This document shows, one piece after another, positions 14,034 to 25,770 of a DNA stretch of 64,000 bases. Under the pieces are notes generated by a model. The model saw nothing but the letters and a program-made list of their open reading frames with translations, ran no database searches and was not told where the DNA came from. Numbering within the stretch: the stretch's first letter is position 1; each line of letters begins with the position of its first letter. Location: the NCBI GenBank assembly GCA_907165065.1, contig OU015524.1, positions 37,453,295 to 37,517,294 of the forward strand, written 5' to 3'. The position numbers and the translations under genes were made by a program. This DNA is from Caprimulgus europaeus. Its lineage: Eukaryota > Chordata > Aves > Caprimulgiformes > Caprimulgidae.

Positions 14034-14535
14034 TTTTGGAGCCCCCAACACAAGAAAGACATTGACCTGTTGGAACAAGTCCAGAGGAGGGCCACGAGGA
14101 TGATCTGAGGACTGGAGCACCTCTCCTACAAGGACAGGCTGAGAGAGTTGGGGCTGTTCAGCCCGGAAAAGAGAAGGCTTAGGGGAGATCTTATAGCGGC
14201 CTTCCAGTACCTGAAGGGGCCTACAAGAAAGCTGGGGAGGGACTTGTTACAAAGGCAGGTAGTGATAGAACAAGGGGTAATGGCTGTAAAATGGAAGAGG
14301 GTAGGTTTAGATTGGGTATTAGGAAGAAATTCTTCACTATAAGGGTGGTGAGACACTGGCCCAGGTTGCACAGAGAAGCTGTGGATGCCTCCTCCCTGGA
14401 AGTGTTCAAGGCCAGGCTGGATGAGGCTTTGAGCAACCGGGTCTAGTGGAAGGTGTCCCTGCTCATGGCAGGGGGGTTGGAACTAGATGATCTTTAGGGT
14501 CCCTTCCAACCCTAACCATTCTATGATTCTACGAT
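14034..14535 (+). mobile_element. CR1-type LINE fragment, 5'-truncated, plus strand
   Basis: About 500 bp matching the end of CR1 ORF2 plus the 3' UTR. Recognisable blocks in order are AGAGGAGGGCCACGAGGATGA-type sequence at about 14084, the CTGAGAGAGTTGGGGCTGTT block at about 14139, TTTAGATTGGGTATTAGGAA near 14308, GAAGTGTTCAAGGCCAGGCT near 14398 and the terminal CTATGATTCTACGAT. CR1 elements are non-LTR retrotransposons of birds and other sauropsids. They insert with severe 5' truncation, have no poly(A) tail and end in short octamer repeats, which is the structure seen here. A residual frame at 14148-14342 begins in ORF2-like sequence but is broken. The copy is dead. It is the longest CR1 piece in the window. 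Confidence 0.95.
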
Positions 14536-14982
14536 ATTACTAATTCAGATGCCCTGATACCACAATTATTTCTGAAGGGAAATATCCCAGGCCAAGGCCA
14601 CCTGCCACCCGTCCTCAGTACCAACCTACCACTTGGAGACTCCACTACTGCCTTTGGTACAAAGGTTGCAAAGAGGCATCTGCCAACTCACCTTCCAGTC
14701 TGCCCTGGACCTCTGACCCCATTGGCCTTTGCTAGTCCTTCATGATAAGCTAAAGGAGAGGAGAAGAACTAAGAGACCGTTGTGTCCCTGTCACAAAAGT
14801 CATAAAGCCAGAGGGAGCTTGCCCATTTGGTCTGCCACTTGCAGAATTACTTGTTTCCGTATTTCTTACCCTCCCTCATTTAGTACCTACTGTAAAGTAT
14901 GAGGCTAATGTGTTTTCTGCATTCACACTGTTTAATCTGCTTGTCCCATTTCTGTACCTACGCTGTCTAAGTAGTCTACAAG
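14536..14982. other. Spacer between two CR1 fragments, nothing recognised
   Basis: This is a moderately G+C-richer spacer between a plus-strand and a minus-strand CR1 fragment. I see no open frame of note and no clear repeat. It may contain unrecognised diverged transposon sequence. Confidence 0.5.
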
Positions 14983-15169
14983 TCACAGAATCACAGGAAA
15001 TGACCTCCTAGATTGTCCAGTCCAACTGTCAATTCATCACCACCGTACTCACTAAACCGTATTCCCGAGTGCTACATCTACATGTTTCTTGAAAACCTCC
15101 AGTGATGGTGACTCCATCACTTCCCTGGGTGGCCTATTCCAATGTCTGACCACTCTTTCAGAGAATAAA
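14983..15169 (-). mobile_element. CR1-type LINE fragment, diverged, minus strand
   Basis: Read on the plus strand, this begins TCACAGAATCACAG, the complement of the CR1 terminal octamers. It continues with a CCAGTCCAACTGTCA-type block and the characteristic CCTCCAGTGATGGTGACTCC and CCTGGGTGGCCTATTCCAAT segments. It therefore represents the last roughly 190 bp of a CR1 of a different subfamily from the one just upstream. It is visibly more mutated and probably older. Together the two pieces form a convergent pair about 450 bp apart. Confidence 0.88.
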
Positions 15170-18100
15170 ATCATAAGGGCAAAAGCAGTGTACAGCTGGG
15201 CAGGCACGCAATGCCTAAGAGAGGCTTTGTCCTTGGGTATTACAATATGGGTAGTATAATATTAACTATTAAGACTATCTAGTTCATTTACCTTCTCTAA
15301 AATATGCCACAGAATTTGCAAAAGTGTCATCAAGATTCTTTGTCTTTATGAATGACTTAATTACATTCTTGAAATTAAGGTTTTTGAATAAAGTACAAAT
15401 ATACTGAAAGGGGAAGCTTGTGTGCATGCTAAGGAGAGAATGTGAGCTTTAGCCTTAAAGAATATGAAAATCTTAATGTTACTGTTATGCAGTAAACTGA
15501 AGAAAATGTAAACAATTTAGGTATATTTTAGTCTTCTGAGAAAATCTGTATTTAAAATCATATTTAAAATCCACTGCTAATTTGCAAGAGGAGAAAAATG
15601 GATACATCTAGAATAGTCTGTTGAGTAGGAGAAGAATTAGACAGATTAATGCTATTTAGAACACTTCAGTTAGTTGTTTTCTATAAAAATGTTACTGTTA
15701 ATTTTCACTTTTTTGAACAGGATAAAAAAACCTCATACACTATTTTTTCTGAACTTTTTAAACTTTGATGCTTTCTGAATAAATTTTACTACATTACACA
15801 TTTTGTCATGTAGGTATAGAGAGGTTTCCAAAAATTCTGATATTTTTTAACAAATATATATATAAACTTCAAGAAACAATGGTGGATTATTTTATCACAA
15901 ATGATAATACAGTGGTTTACACGACACATATTAACTGATTTACTCTGCAATTTGAACTTGGTTGGGCTTCAGTCCTGTAAGATACATAATTGCATTTGTG
16001 AAAGTAAGTATTTTCACTAAATCTGTATTTCAGAGAGTAAGACCTTGTTGTAAAATCTATCCATTGAGACAATGATGTTCTTTTTGACAAGAACCTTTCA
16101 ACTGCATTTCTCCAAAGTGAGTGGTTAAGAAATGAAATTCAGTTGTTTTGTTAAGTAACTGTTTGCTTGATACGGTTTTTCCTTAAAGACAGAACCATGG
16201 GAAAACATTTATATCAAGTAGAAAGAGAATTAAATGCTTTAATTAAAATTTTAATGAATTAATTCATATACAAAGGATGGCCTCAATAAAATAGATTAAT
16301 AAAATTCATTACCATCCCAAAAAGCCTGCTATAATGTTTTTAATTTTATTCTGGAAGCATAGAAAACATGCAGACTTTCAAATAATATAAAATCTCTAAA
16401 CAATGTCCTTTGTGTTTAACACAAATTACCACTTGTTGTGCAAATGACAGTATTGATACCTGAAAGATTTTGGTTTTAGCTTGTATATATTCCAGTCAGA
16501 TAAATAAATCTCAAGGATTATCTTTCAGTAAATAAATTATTTGTAATCATAGTTTTAGAAAGGCTCTTATGGTTAGCTCTTTTCACCCTATAGTGTGCTG
16601 CATGACTGAAATCTTTAAGCTCTGTGTATTTGCTAATAGATAATGGAAACGGAGGATGATTTTGTAGGCAGTGACAAGAAAACAGGGAGTTTGTTTCCTG
16701 TTTGTGTTGCTCTGATCTTCATTAAGCTTTACATGAACCAGCCATTTGTTTCAGATGTAAGATGCTTTGTGAAAATCCAGTTCAGAATATTTGAATATCA
16801 ATGACTGGAAAAAACCTGATGGCGTAACTTTTGCACGTAACGTTATTGGCAATATATCTGCGCCATTCAGATTTTATTACTGCATAGCTCTAGCTTCTAG
16901 CAGATTACCCAGTTAGCTAAATCCCTGGTAAACATTTATTTTTATCCAAATCTTGTTTACATGTGTGAATCCTGGCTACACAAAACTTTGCATATGGCAT
17001 CTCTGCAGTATTTGGGAGACCAAAATCTCTGCATGTTACTCCAGCATCTCATGGCCCCACAGCTGATCTTCCCTGCAGGCTGGCAGCACAGTGGGTGCCC
17101 TGTAGCCACTGGATTGCAAAGAGCTATCAACAGATACTGTCCTCAGGGAGAGGAATTAAATATCCACAGCAGAAGCAGCTCGGAGAAACTGGGAAGGGAA
17201 GTGGCTATCAGAAATGAGGACCTCTGGTGTGCTCAGAAATTTCACTCCAGTTCTGCAGATTGTAATTTTGATTCATCAGATCTACAGTTTATGATAGCCA
17301 GGAAGCTTGCCCTCAGCATGAAAATTCCCTTTAATTTATTTGCTGATTTTACGTCAGTCAAATAAATGTTGCTGGGGTTATAGTAGCCAAGTCCTGCAGT
17401 AGATGAAGCTCCCAGTCCTCATTCAGCACCCTCTTAGATACCAAGAGTCTGGGCTGAGGACCACAGTACAGATTCAGATCTGCTGGACATAGAGACCTTC
17501 TGGATATAAAGACTGTCTAAAAGTCCACTGGTATGTTGTTCTTTAAAGCAAAAATTAAAATTGCCATGAGAAAAACAATTGCAAATTTCTGGTGGAAAGT
17601 GAATAAACAACATGCTTGAGCTGCAGTGAGCTCACAAGATTCAAAGTCTTTTGTGCTACATAAGAATAGGCTGATTTGTATAATGTCAGAAGGAATAATC
17701 AAGCTGTGGCTCCCAAAGTGATTTTTTTTTTTTTTTTTTTTTTAGTTGGCTTCTTCAGGTTTTCCTTTAATTGAAACTGAGAAGAATGAAAATTCAACAA
17801 ATGTCAAACTCTATATGAAGCTGTTATGGCTAATAGGCATAGCAGGAAACTTTATAATAGTAATACTTTAAATCAAACTTATTGTCAGAAAGCAAGCAGT
17901 GTCACTTGAGAATTTTCTATGAGAATTATTTTCCAATAGAAAAATACTATTTTAACAAGCATTAGGTTTTCCTAAGGAAATTTTTAGTTTTGTCAAAAAA
18001 AAAGCATTATTATCCTTCAGAAAACTGAAAATGTTTCCAACTCTGTATGTAGTCTTTCAGATATCTCATAACCCTATATATTATACGCATAAAATTTTCC

Positions 18101-21100
18101 AGGTATAAAATTCCGTGCCAGTGTTGTTTATGTTAGATTTTTCTGGGGGCTTTTTCTTTATTTTTCAGCCTGACAAGAGATGGAAATACATTTAAAATTT
18201 TAAAATTTTCATGAGATGAAAGAATACTCTCTTCTAATCAGATACAACTCTCTGGCTGGAAATGGTAGAATTTCTGATCATTATTATTAATTGGATTTTT
18301 TTTGTTATATAATTTAATATTTTTGCAATTTTAATATATTCTATCAAAAATAAATGTTATCTTTTTAGCTTCACTTCCATTTTTATCCTTTTCTTTTTTT
18401 CCTTTTTCAACTTGATCTTTCAAAATTTTTTTGACACCTTTGCTTTTTGATAATTACAAAGAATTGTAAGGAAAAGCTCTGTTTTCAACAAGGATGGAAA
18501 AACACAAAAACAATTTTAAAAAATCAGCCTTTGCCATTTTTACAGCTCCACCATGAGTTGGAGTAGAATTCTAATCCCATTTCCATCAACGTCAACTGCA
18601 CTGAGAACTGCATTCTTGTTTTTTGAAATACCCAAGACCTTCTTTCCTATCCCAGAGCTATTTCCCAAAACAGTAGGCCATCCATTGACTTGCATGAAGT
18701 CCAACATACCCCTCACAAAGGTCCACTCAGCACACCTTCATCCTCAACAAGGAAATACCTTATTATTTCTGAACAGCACAGTAAGGCTTCTTTATAAAAT
18801 TTATAGAAAACCCGAGCCTTTGATCATCTTCGAAGGATTGCTCTTATTCTATTCAGTAAACACTTTTACAGTAAATAATAATTCTGCCTTTAGCACAAGC
18901 TTTACTGAAGAAATGAATATCTCAACAAATATTACAGTGTGAGTGTATTTTGGGTTTTGTCATCCGAAGCAAGTAACAAATGTGAACTTGGCAGTTGCCA
19001 TCTGGTTAATTTGATTACAATCAGTAATGAAATAATGCGTAGAAGTATGAAGAGGAAGAAACCTGTGAGCATCTTGACTAATGAAAGCCTGAATACAAAT
19101 GACATCAGCCATGTCCTTAGTTAAATTGCAACATCTGTAGCCTCAATAGAGGATGTAATTTGTCTGGGTGTAAATCAGCATAAAAATAAATGCATTTTTA
19201 AAAATAAAGTATAATAAAGTAATTTCACTGCTTTTCTGGATAGAAATGCAACGTGGAGAAGAAAGACTACATGCATAGAATTTAGATAAAACTGAGCAAA
19301 GCATTTGCTATAGAATCTCATGAAATGTTATATGAAAGCTTTATTTAAATTGTTTTGGACGCAAAAGTGCAATGAAAAAAATAATGGTAACTCCTATGCA
19401 TGCACAGGAGGTGCTTTTCTCTTTTTTAGAAAATTTGTTGCTTGTGCGTTGCCAATACATTTCCTAAGGCAAGGTCTAACTAGACTGATGCCTGCTCTGC
19501 CCTTGATGATGCATTTCAAATAAATCCTTGTCACACTCCGTAAGGTACTTTAGACCAAATACACACTGCCCTGCTAAGCTGATGGTGGCAGTTTTGTTAT
19601 TGTTTATGTCTGCTCTGGTTTTCTGCTTTGAATTAAGCATCACCATCTTTCCTCTTTTAAATCCCTACATTTTTGTCAACAGTGTGCAGGAAAGTGCTGT
19701 GTGTGTTGACCACAAGTGCTAGTAAATTGATTATGAATTGGCCAAGGGACAAAACAGTGAACGGTAATGAAAACTGTGACACCAGCTTGAGTTGTCTGTG
19801 AATGCTCCATATTATTTGCAAAGATGTTAAACAAAACTGACTGCCTTTTGCAGTATTGCTCACGGGAGCACCACCATGAAGAGCACTAAATCGGACCTGA
19901 GCATTTCTGTTAATTATGACATGAAGGAGAAACGTGAAGCTCTCTTAGCATGTAGGTGACACCAAGGAAGGAAAACTTCACTGGGTCTAGGGAAAGAGTA
20001 GTAACTTTTGCAGACACATTTACCACCTCCTAAACCCTCTTCTTTCTGCCCAAACCTGCATCGAGTCAATGCAGCTTCCAACAGCCGCTCAGTGCAATGG
20101 GAGCAATGTGCTCAGTGGGAGCACAGCAGGGTTCAGACAGCACCAGCACCAACATCGCTGTGAACCTGAGACATGTCCAGCTGTAGCAGCAGCAACGTCA
20201 TGGCTTCCTCAGCTCTGCACCACTGAGACACACTGGCAGACCAGGACAGGCACAGGCACGTGCAGAGCTACCCCCATACATCATATATACAGCTGGCAGA
20301 AGGCCTATTTTAATATTTCAAAGGGAATGGAGTGCAGCTAAGCCTTTGCCTCACTCACTGGCTGCCTGCTGTGTATTATTCTATGGATATCCCTTTGCAA
20401 TCCCTAGAACTTGGCTTTCAAAGAGGAACCCAGTGTAAGTCTTTGCTGTGTCATTTACAGTGAGCATACAATTTTTTGACTCTGCCTGTTAAACTGTTTA
20501 TTAAGAGCTCATTAATTTACTTTTTCTCTAGTAAAAATGGCTTAATTCTTTATGCTAGTGAAATGCAGCTTGGCACAACAACAAGGTCTGAAATTGTGTT
20601 TGATTATTTCTGTTAACAAACAAGAGAAGCATAGTTTTCTAAAAGATTTTTTCAACTTGGAAATATTTGAAGTTGTCTGATAGCTGAATTCAGTCTGTGA
20701 AACTTTGGCAGTTTTTTGAAGATTCAAGACTCCTAAACCTGATTTTTTGCCACTTTTTATGAATTGTGGAGATTATCTGTAATTATGCCAGTGTATTTGC
20801 AGAAGACTTTATTCTAGTATTAAAACAGTTTTCTTATCCTTTTCCTTGTCACTTGGCTACTACATTGTTTTCATCCTTTTCACTGGAGGATTTTCACATA
20901 AAAGGTGGAAAAATCCTTCCCTTCTGCTCTGGCAGATTTTCAGCTGAATTAGTGATCAAGCATTTTTAGACTTAGATTTTCTTATTATTTGAATATATGC
21001 ACAAAATTAGTTCTTGATGATGGCACTCTCATTCTGTCATCTCTGTGCATAGGAAGTCTAAATCTGGACTCTCATTAGGTGGACAGCAGTGAGCTAGACA

Positions 21101-21334
21101 GTGAATACTGGCTGTGCATGTATACAGACTAAACATTTAAATAAGTTTTGTAATATTGCCAATATCTACCTTGATCGAACTATTGGCCACACAGCAAGAA
21201 AATACAATTTTTGGAAAACATTTCTGTCAATTTTATCTTCAAAGTAGAGAGCATATTGAAGGTTTTACCTGGAGCAAATCAACATCTCCTTTGATTTTGG
21301 CAAAGCTTCACTTTTATAGCTGAGCCCCTTCATT
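15170..21334. other. Non-coding A+T-rich stretch, no gene seen
   Basis: No gene is supported across about 6 kb. The longest frames are 134 codons (16961-17365, plus) and 129 codons (18553-18942, plus). Neither shows a domain, signal peptide or coding-like composition, and I treat both as chance. Very A+T-rich segments lie at 16,200-16,330 and 18,280-18,500. A 22-T run occupies 17722-17743. A small G+C-richer island, rich in CAG/CA-type sequence, lies at about 20,070-20,260. Confidence 0.55.
17722..17743. repeat. Poly(T) run of 22
   Basis: Twenty-two uninterrupted Ts. On the minus strand this could be the A-tail of a retroposed sequence lying to its right on the plus strand. The minus-strand sequence preceding the tail is not recognised, so plain slippage is just as likely. 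Confidence 0.9.
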
Positions 21335-21367
21335 CGCGCGCGCACACACACACACACATACACACAT
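21335..21367. repeat. (CG)4(CA)8 alternating purine-pyrimidine microsatellite
   Basis: Four CG dinucleotides (21335-21342) run into eight CA dinucleotides (21343-21358) and then TACACACAT. The result is 33 bp of perfectly alternating pyrimidine-purine sequence. CG/CA alternation is the classic sequence type able to adopt left-handed Z-DNA under negative supercoiling. No promoter or gene is seen nearby. Confidence 0.95.
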
Positions 21368-24300
21368 TCATGCACAACTTTAGTTGGATGTAGAATACAT
21401 TGCTATTGGTTTAACCCTACATCAGCAGAATTCTGGACCTTCTGTGTATCAGGTATAATTTCCAAAAGGGTTGTGTTTTGGGTGCATAAATCGTCTCAAA
21501 TTCCTTAGTGTAGATTGGAAGTTCCTCCACAGACCTCTGAATGGTGTAGCTATGCTACCTGAGAGCTTCCAGTCAATTGCTAAACCTACTAGTTGCTAAT
21601 CCCCCAACTCTCATTGACTTCTATGTGTTTATTTATTCAGAGTATTTCTCCAAAACAGTCCTCAATAGGTTGTACAATGGGAAAGGAATACCTCCGAACC
21701 TCTTGGCGCAACAGAGGAGTTCAACAGAGGACACAATCCAGATTTGGGTCTTGGTAGCAATACAGGAAATGCAATAATGCTTGTCACATTATTCTGGATC
21801 ATACTGAGGCAGATCAAACAGAGAGTGAATTCTTTTAAACTCCTTCTTGGTTTTAGTTATTTTGCAGTAGCTCTGCATTTAAAAAAAAAAAAGTATTTAA
21901 CCCTCAGGCTAGAAATCTTAGTACACAACAAATACAGTTTTAGAAAGGCTGGTCTTGCTGTCTTTTCACCCAGGGGAAATCTAAACTGAAATATACTTTA
22001 GGACTAAAATTCACAGCATTTTGGTAATTTAATAAATATTCTCTTAGATATGTCAGTGTTTCTTACTGGGGTAATGTTTTATATTTGGCCCATTTGAGAA
22101 GAATAAAAGCCACAGAAATGTAGCTAAATATTTCAGTTTTCACCTCTCATCTTCTTGCCTTTATCAGATTATGATAAACATGAGGCCACATCCTTATCAC
22201 CCAGTCTGCACAGACCATATTGACACCAACAAGCAGAGCACAACAGGTCTGCTGCGGTGACTGAGATCCCCCTGAATCCAACCCTTTAATTTGCATTGCG
22301 TCTGGACAAAAGCCTCTCGAACACCAATGTGGGAAACAAATGAGCTCCCACTACAACGGAGAAGAAACATCATTTCTTTATGAAAAACGTTCACTTCTGC
22401 TTGCTGCTTTCAATATTTCCTGGTTTTCCAAGAAATTGAAAGACACCATTAAAATTCAAGACAGCACATAACTGGTGGTGATACCTGTGCACTGATTTGA
22501 GCAGCTGTATGACAAAATGACTGAACCTTGGGCCACACCTCCACCTCCTGCCCACTAACCCACTTCTCCTGGGATTGTTCCAGATCCCAGAGCAGCTTTG
22601 CACAGCTGCAGCATCATAAGACATTAAATAAATTAAAAAAAAATACATATGAAGAACAGCCTGCAAAGACACCTTTTGAATTTTTTCCCAGGTGCAGAAG
22701 GTACTTATCCAAAATTATGCAGGCCAGATGTCTGGGCTGGGTTGTATGTTGGAGCTAAGCTTAGTCTCTGAGATTTTACAGCCCATGAAGGAAAGGGAAG
22801 GTTATGCTTAGAAAAAAGTGGAAAAACCCTTCTTATTTCAGTGTATTTTCTCCCTATTAGGAATTGAATTAACTACCAAGTGTGTAATGTATTTGTGTGT
22901 CTATATAAATATGTATACACAGAAACATAAATATACACATACATATTCCCTTCTCAGGAATTTCCTGCTATTTTACAGATATTGGGCACACTTCTGGATG
23001 TCTGCTAGGACACACTGTGTTTAGATACTTTCCCAAGGGAAAGCCTTGACCTATGGCTGCTAGCTGGAAGCTGGGGAACTTCCCTGTGCTGCTGCCTGCC
23101 CAGGCTGTGGTGGTAGAGGGCTGGAGCCCCGGGCTTTGGGGCACAAATAAATGCATCCCTTCACACAGGCTTTATTCACTTGTGCTCCTCCCCATCTTTG
23201 CAGCAGCCCCTGGGAGCCTGTCAGCACCTCCTGCTCATGCAATAGCTACTGCTGAGTGTTACTTATGAAGCTCATTGTCACAGATCTGTGGCATTCATAT
23301 GTGTCTCCTGCTCACCCACCTCTATTTTTGGCCATTTATTTTGGTGGTTTGAAGAGGATATGTGTTTTTTTGTTTTGTTTTTTTTTTTCTCAGACGGTCA
23401 GCTGGGGGACTTTGCAGTGTGCATATGCCCATAAACTGGTGCAGAGTAACCACATCAAAGGGGAAGGACCCTACTACCATTTGTGCATGAGCAAGGAACA
23501 GTAATCATTAGGCCAAAAATAAACTATTTGCAGCATTGTTAAATGTATACGTATGACACTACTCTTATAGCTTGATTTTTAGAAATGAGTTTTTATTTGG
23601 AGTGATTGAATGAAGACTCTTTGGAAGCCTGTTTCAAACTACGAGACACTTACAAACCCTTTGCTCCACTTATTCTTTGCCGTTTTTCTCCTTTGTAACT
23701 GCTCTGTTCTTGATGTTGTGCTATCCATCACCATAGTCATACGGTATTGTTTTCCTCTCTGTGTGGATGGGTCCAGGACTACAAAGATCTTTGAAGACAG
23801 TTGTGTGAACGTTCTCAGAGGGAATCTGTATGCAAAAAATATATTTTTTCCATAGTGTGTAGATTGTTACCCCTTCAAAGGAAAACCTTCAAGAAAAAAA
23901 TTTCCTTCCAGGAACATGTACAAGGCATAAATAAGAGAGGCTAGAAATACCCCTAAAGTGTATTTTATATTCCGTATTTGAATGAGGCAATTCTTCTCAG
24001 TGTTTCCCTAATTTCAATGTTTGTATCATTATGAAAAAGGTTCTCAGATTTTAGACAATTCTGTCTTCAGGCAGTTCTCCATTGTCTGAAGCCCATACCC
24101 ACTCTAGCCTTCCAGCATGTCATTTTCTGTCCTCCAAAATGGCTAACTTAAGCTGCCTGGTGAAACTGTGCTGCTTATCTGCAATAGTATTTCTATTATG
24201 ATAAAAATGATGTGATTCCATGGGTTTTTCTAACAAAACTCTTCCACAAAGTTATCACAAATTTCAGAAAAGGAACTTTTACTTGTGTTTTTTTTTTGTC

Positions 24301-25707
24301 TGGCAAAGCTTTTAAACCTTAGAATAGGTGGCATTTTTTCAGTCCCATATCTATCCTCCTCTTAAATCAACGAAACAAAGCATAAGTTGCTGTTAAATTA
24401 TTCACTCTTTGCAGAGGTTTAATTTTGTGCTCTGTACATGAAGAGAGTATTCCATTATACCTTTTAATTCTTTTTCTACACTCATTTTCTGGAAACTCAC
24501 ATTCAATCAGTCTTTTTTCAGGGGGATGTGTACTGATGACTAATTTTACATGAGCTCCTACTGTAGTGTGTATCTACTGTTTCATTTCCTTCTTGCTAAT
24601 GCCTACAAATATGGCTCTCTTTATCTTCAGCTCTCTGGGAATGCTTGTGAAATTCAGCTTCTGAAAAGGATTTGTGGCATAATATCTCAGCTGGAGATAT
24701 TGTAAGATAATACTTTTTCTATAGCAACAAGGAAGAAATTAGCCCATGTATCCTGTGGGATGTTATGAAAGCAGTTGAGAGGGACAAATTAATTACACTA
24801 TCTCCTCAGCAGAAAACAGTCAGATTAGAAGAGCTAGATCAGTCTAAAATTGTCTGGAAAGCTCACAAATTATTATATCCTCTTGTAAATATAATGTCTT
24901 CACTTAAATTGATAAACCTAAAATCAGCACGCTTAGAGTAAACAAATCTGGAAAGGACTCAGGTGGAATTTTTGAAAAGCATATAAATAATTTGGTCTAT
25001 TTTTTTTGTATTTGGAAATCACTTAAAGGCTTCTTGGAAATTTGAAACCTAAATTATAAACACTGCTGCCCAGGTTGTAGTATTCCATAGATTCTTTCAA
25101 TTATTATTATGCCGAGTATCTTCCAGTCTGATGTATTCACAATCACTAGACGTTAGCAAGTATTTGACAGAATTACTTAAAAGGCAAGTACTAGAAGCAT
25201 TGTGGAGTAACCACTGACACACAATGGATTTTATATGTATTTTTACTCTCCCTATATATTTGCTTTCTCTGTGTGTGTGTAAATATATGTGTTTGTGCAG
25301 ATGGATAGATACAGATATTAGGAATATATAAATGTATATAAATATAAACCTGCAGGTATCTCTCTCTTGCAGTCCCCAGAAACCTTACTTGTTAGACAAG
25401 ACTTTAATTTGGTGCAGTAAGACTGCATGAGCTTGTAAGCTTACTGGATTCCTCTTGGTTAAACACATGCAAATAATTTTTAATAGAAACATGAAAAGAT
25501 AATTATGTCTGAGCACTGATACATCTCTGTATCTTTTACTTGTAATTAATGACTGCTACAAAATGTATATTTGAGCATTAGCTGCAATTAATCCCACTGA
25601 ATTCTTTCTAATTAGAAGGAATAGACATGTTTTCCTTACTGTCTACTTGGCTCGTGTTACTTTAAATATAGTGCCATTGACTTCAGTGGAACTGCAGCAG
25701 TACTATG
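21368..25707. other. Non-coding stretch, no gene seen
   Basis: I recognise no gene or dispersed repeat. Open frames of 60-93 codons overlap on both strands. A G+C-richer patch at about 23,050-23,250 is open on both strands but has no family signature. A TA/TG-rich low-complexity zone lies at about 25,250-25,350. Confidence 0.55.
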
Positions 25708-25770
25708 CATGAAGTCCAAAATGTCATACATGAAGTCCCAAATATCATGCATGAAGTCCAAAATATCAGT
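25708..25770 (+). repeat. 21-bp minisatellite, three tandem copies
   Basis: Three head-to-tail 21-bp units at 25708-25728, 25729-25749 and 25750-25770 start CATGAAGTCC and CATGAAGTCCC, differing at only a few positions. The unit is a multiple of three, so the repeat stays open in frame and yields a three-fold M-K-S pattern within an 81-codon frame. I take that frame to be a by-product of the repeat and not a gene. Confidence 0.9.

Noticed and set aside
14126..14436. Overlapping frames inside the 14-kb CR1 on both strands
   Set aside because: They are fragments of CR1 ORF2 or its antisense, not host genes.
16961..17365. 134-codon plus-strand frame
   Set aside because: No recognisable motif and no splice or promoter context; composition looks like translated non-coding DNA.
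18553..18942. 129-codon plus-strand frame
   Set aside because: Hydrophobic and Ser/Thr-rich from A+T-rich DNA, with no family resemblance; treated as chance.
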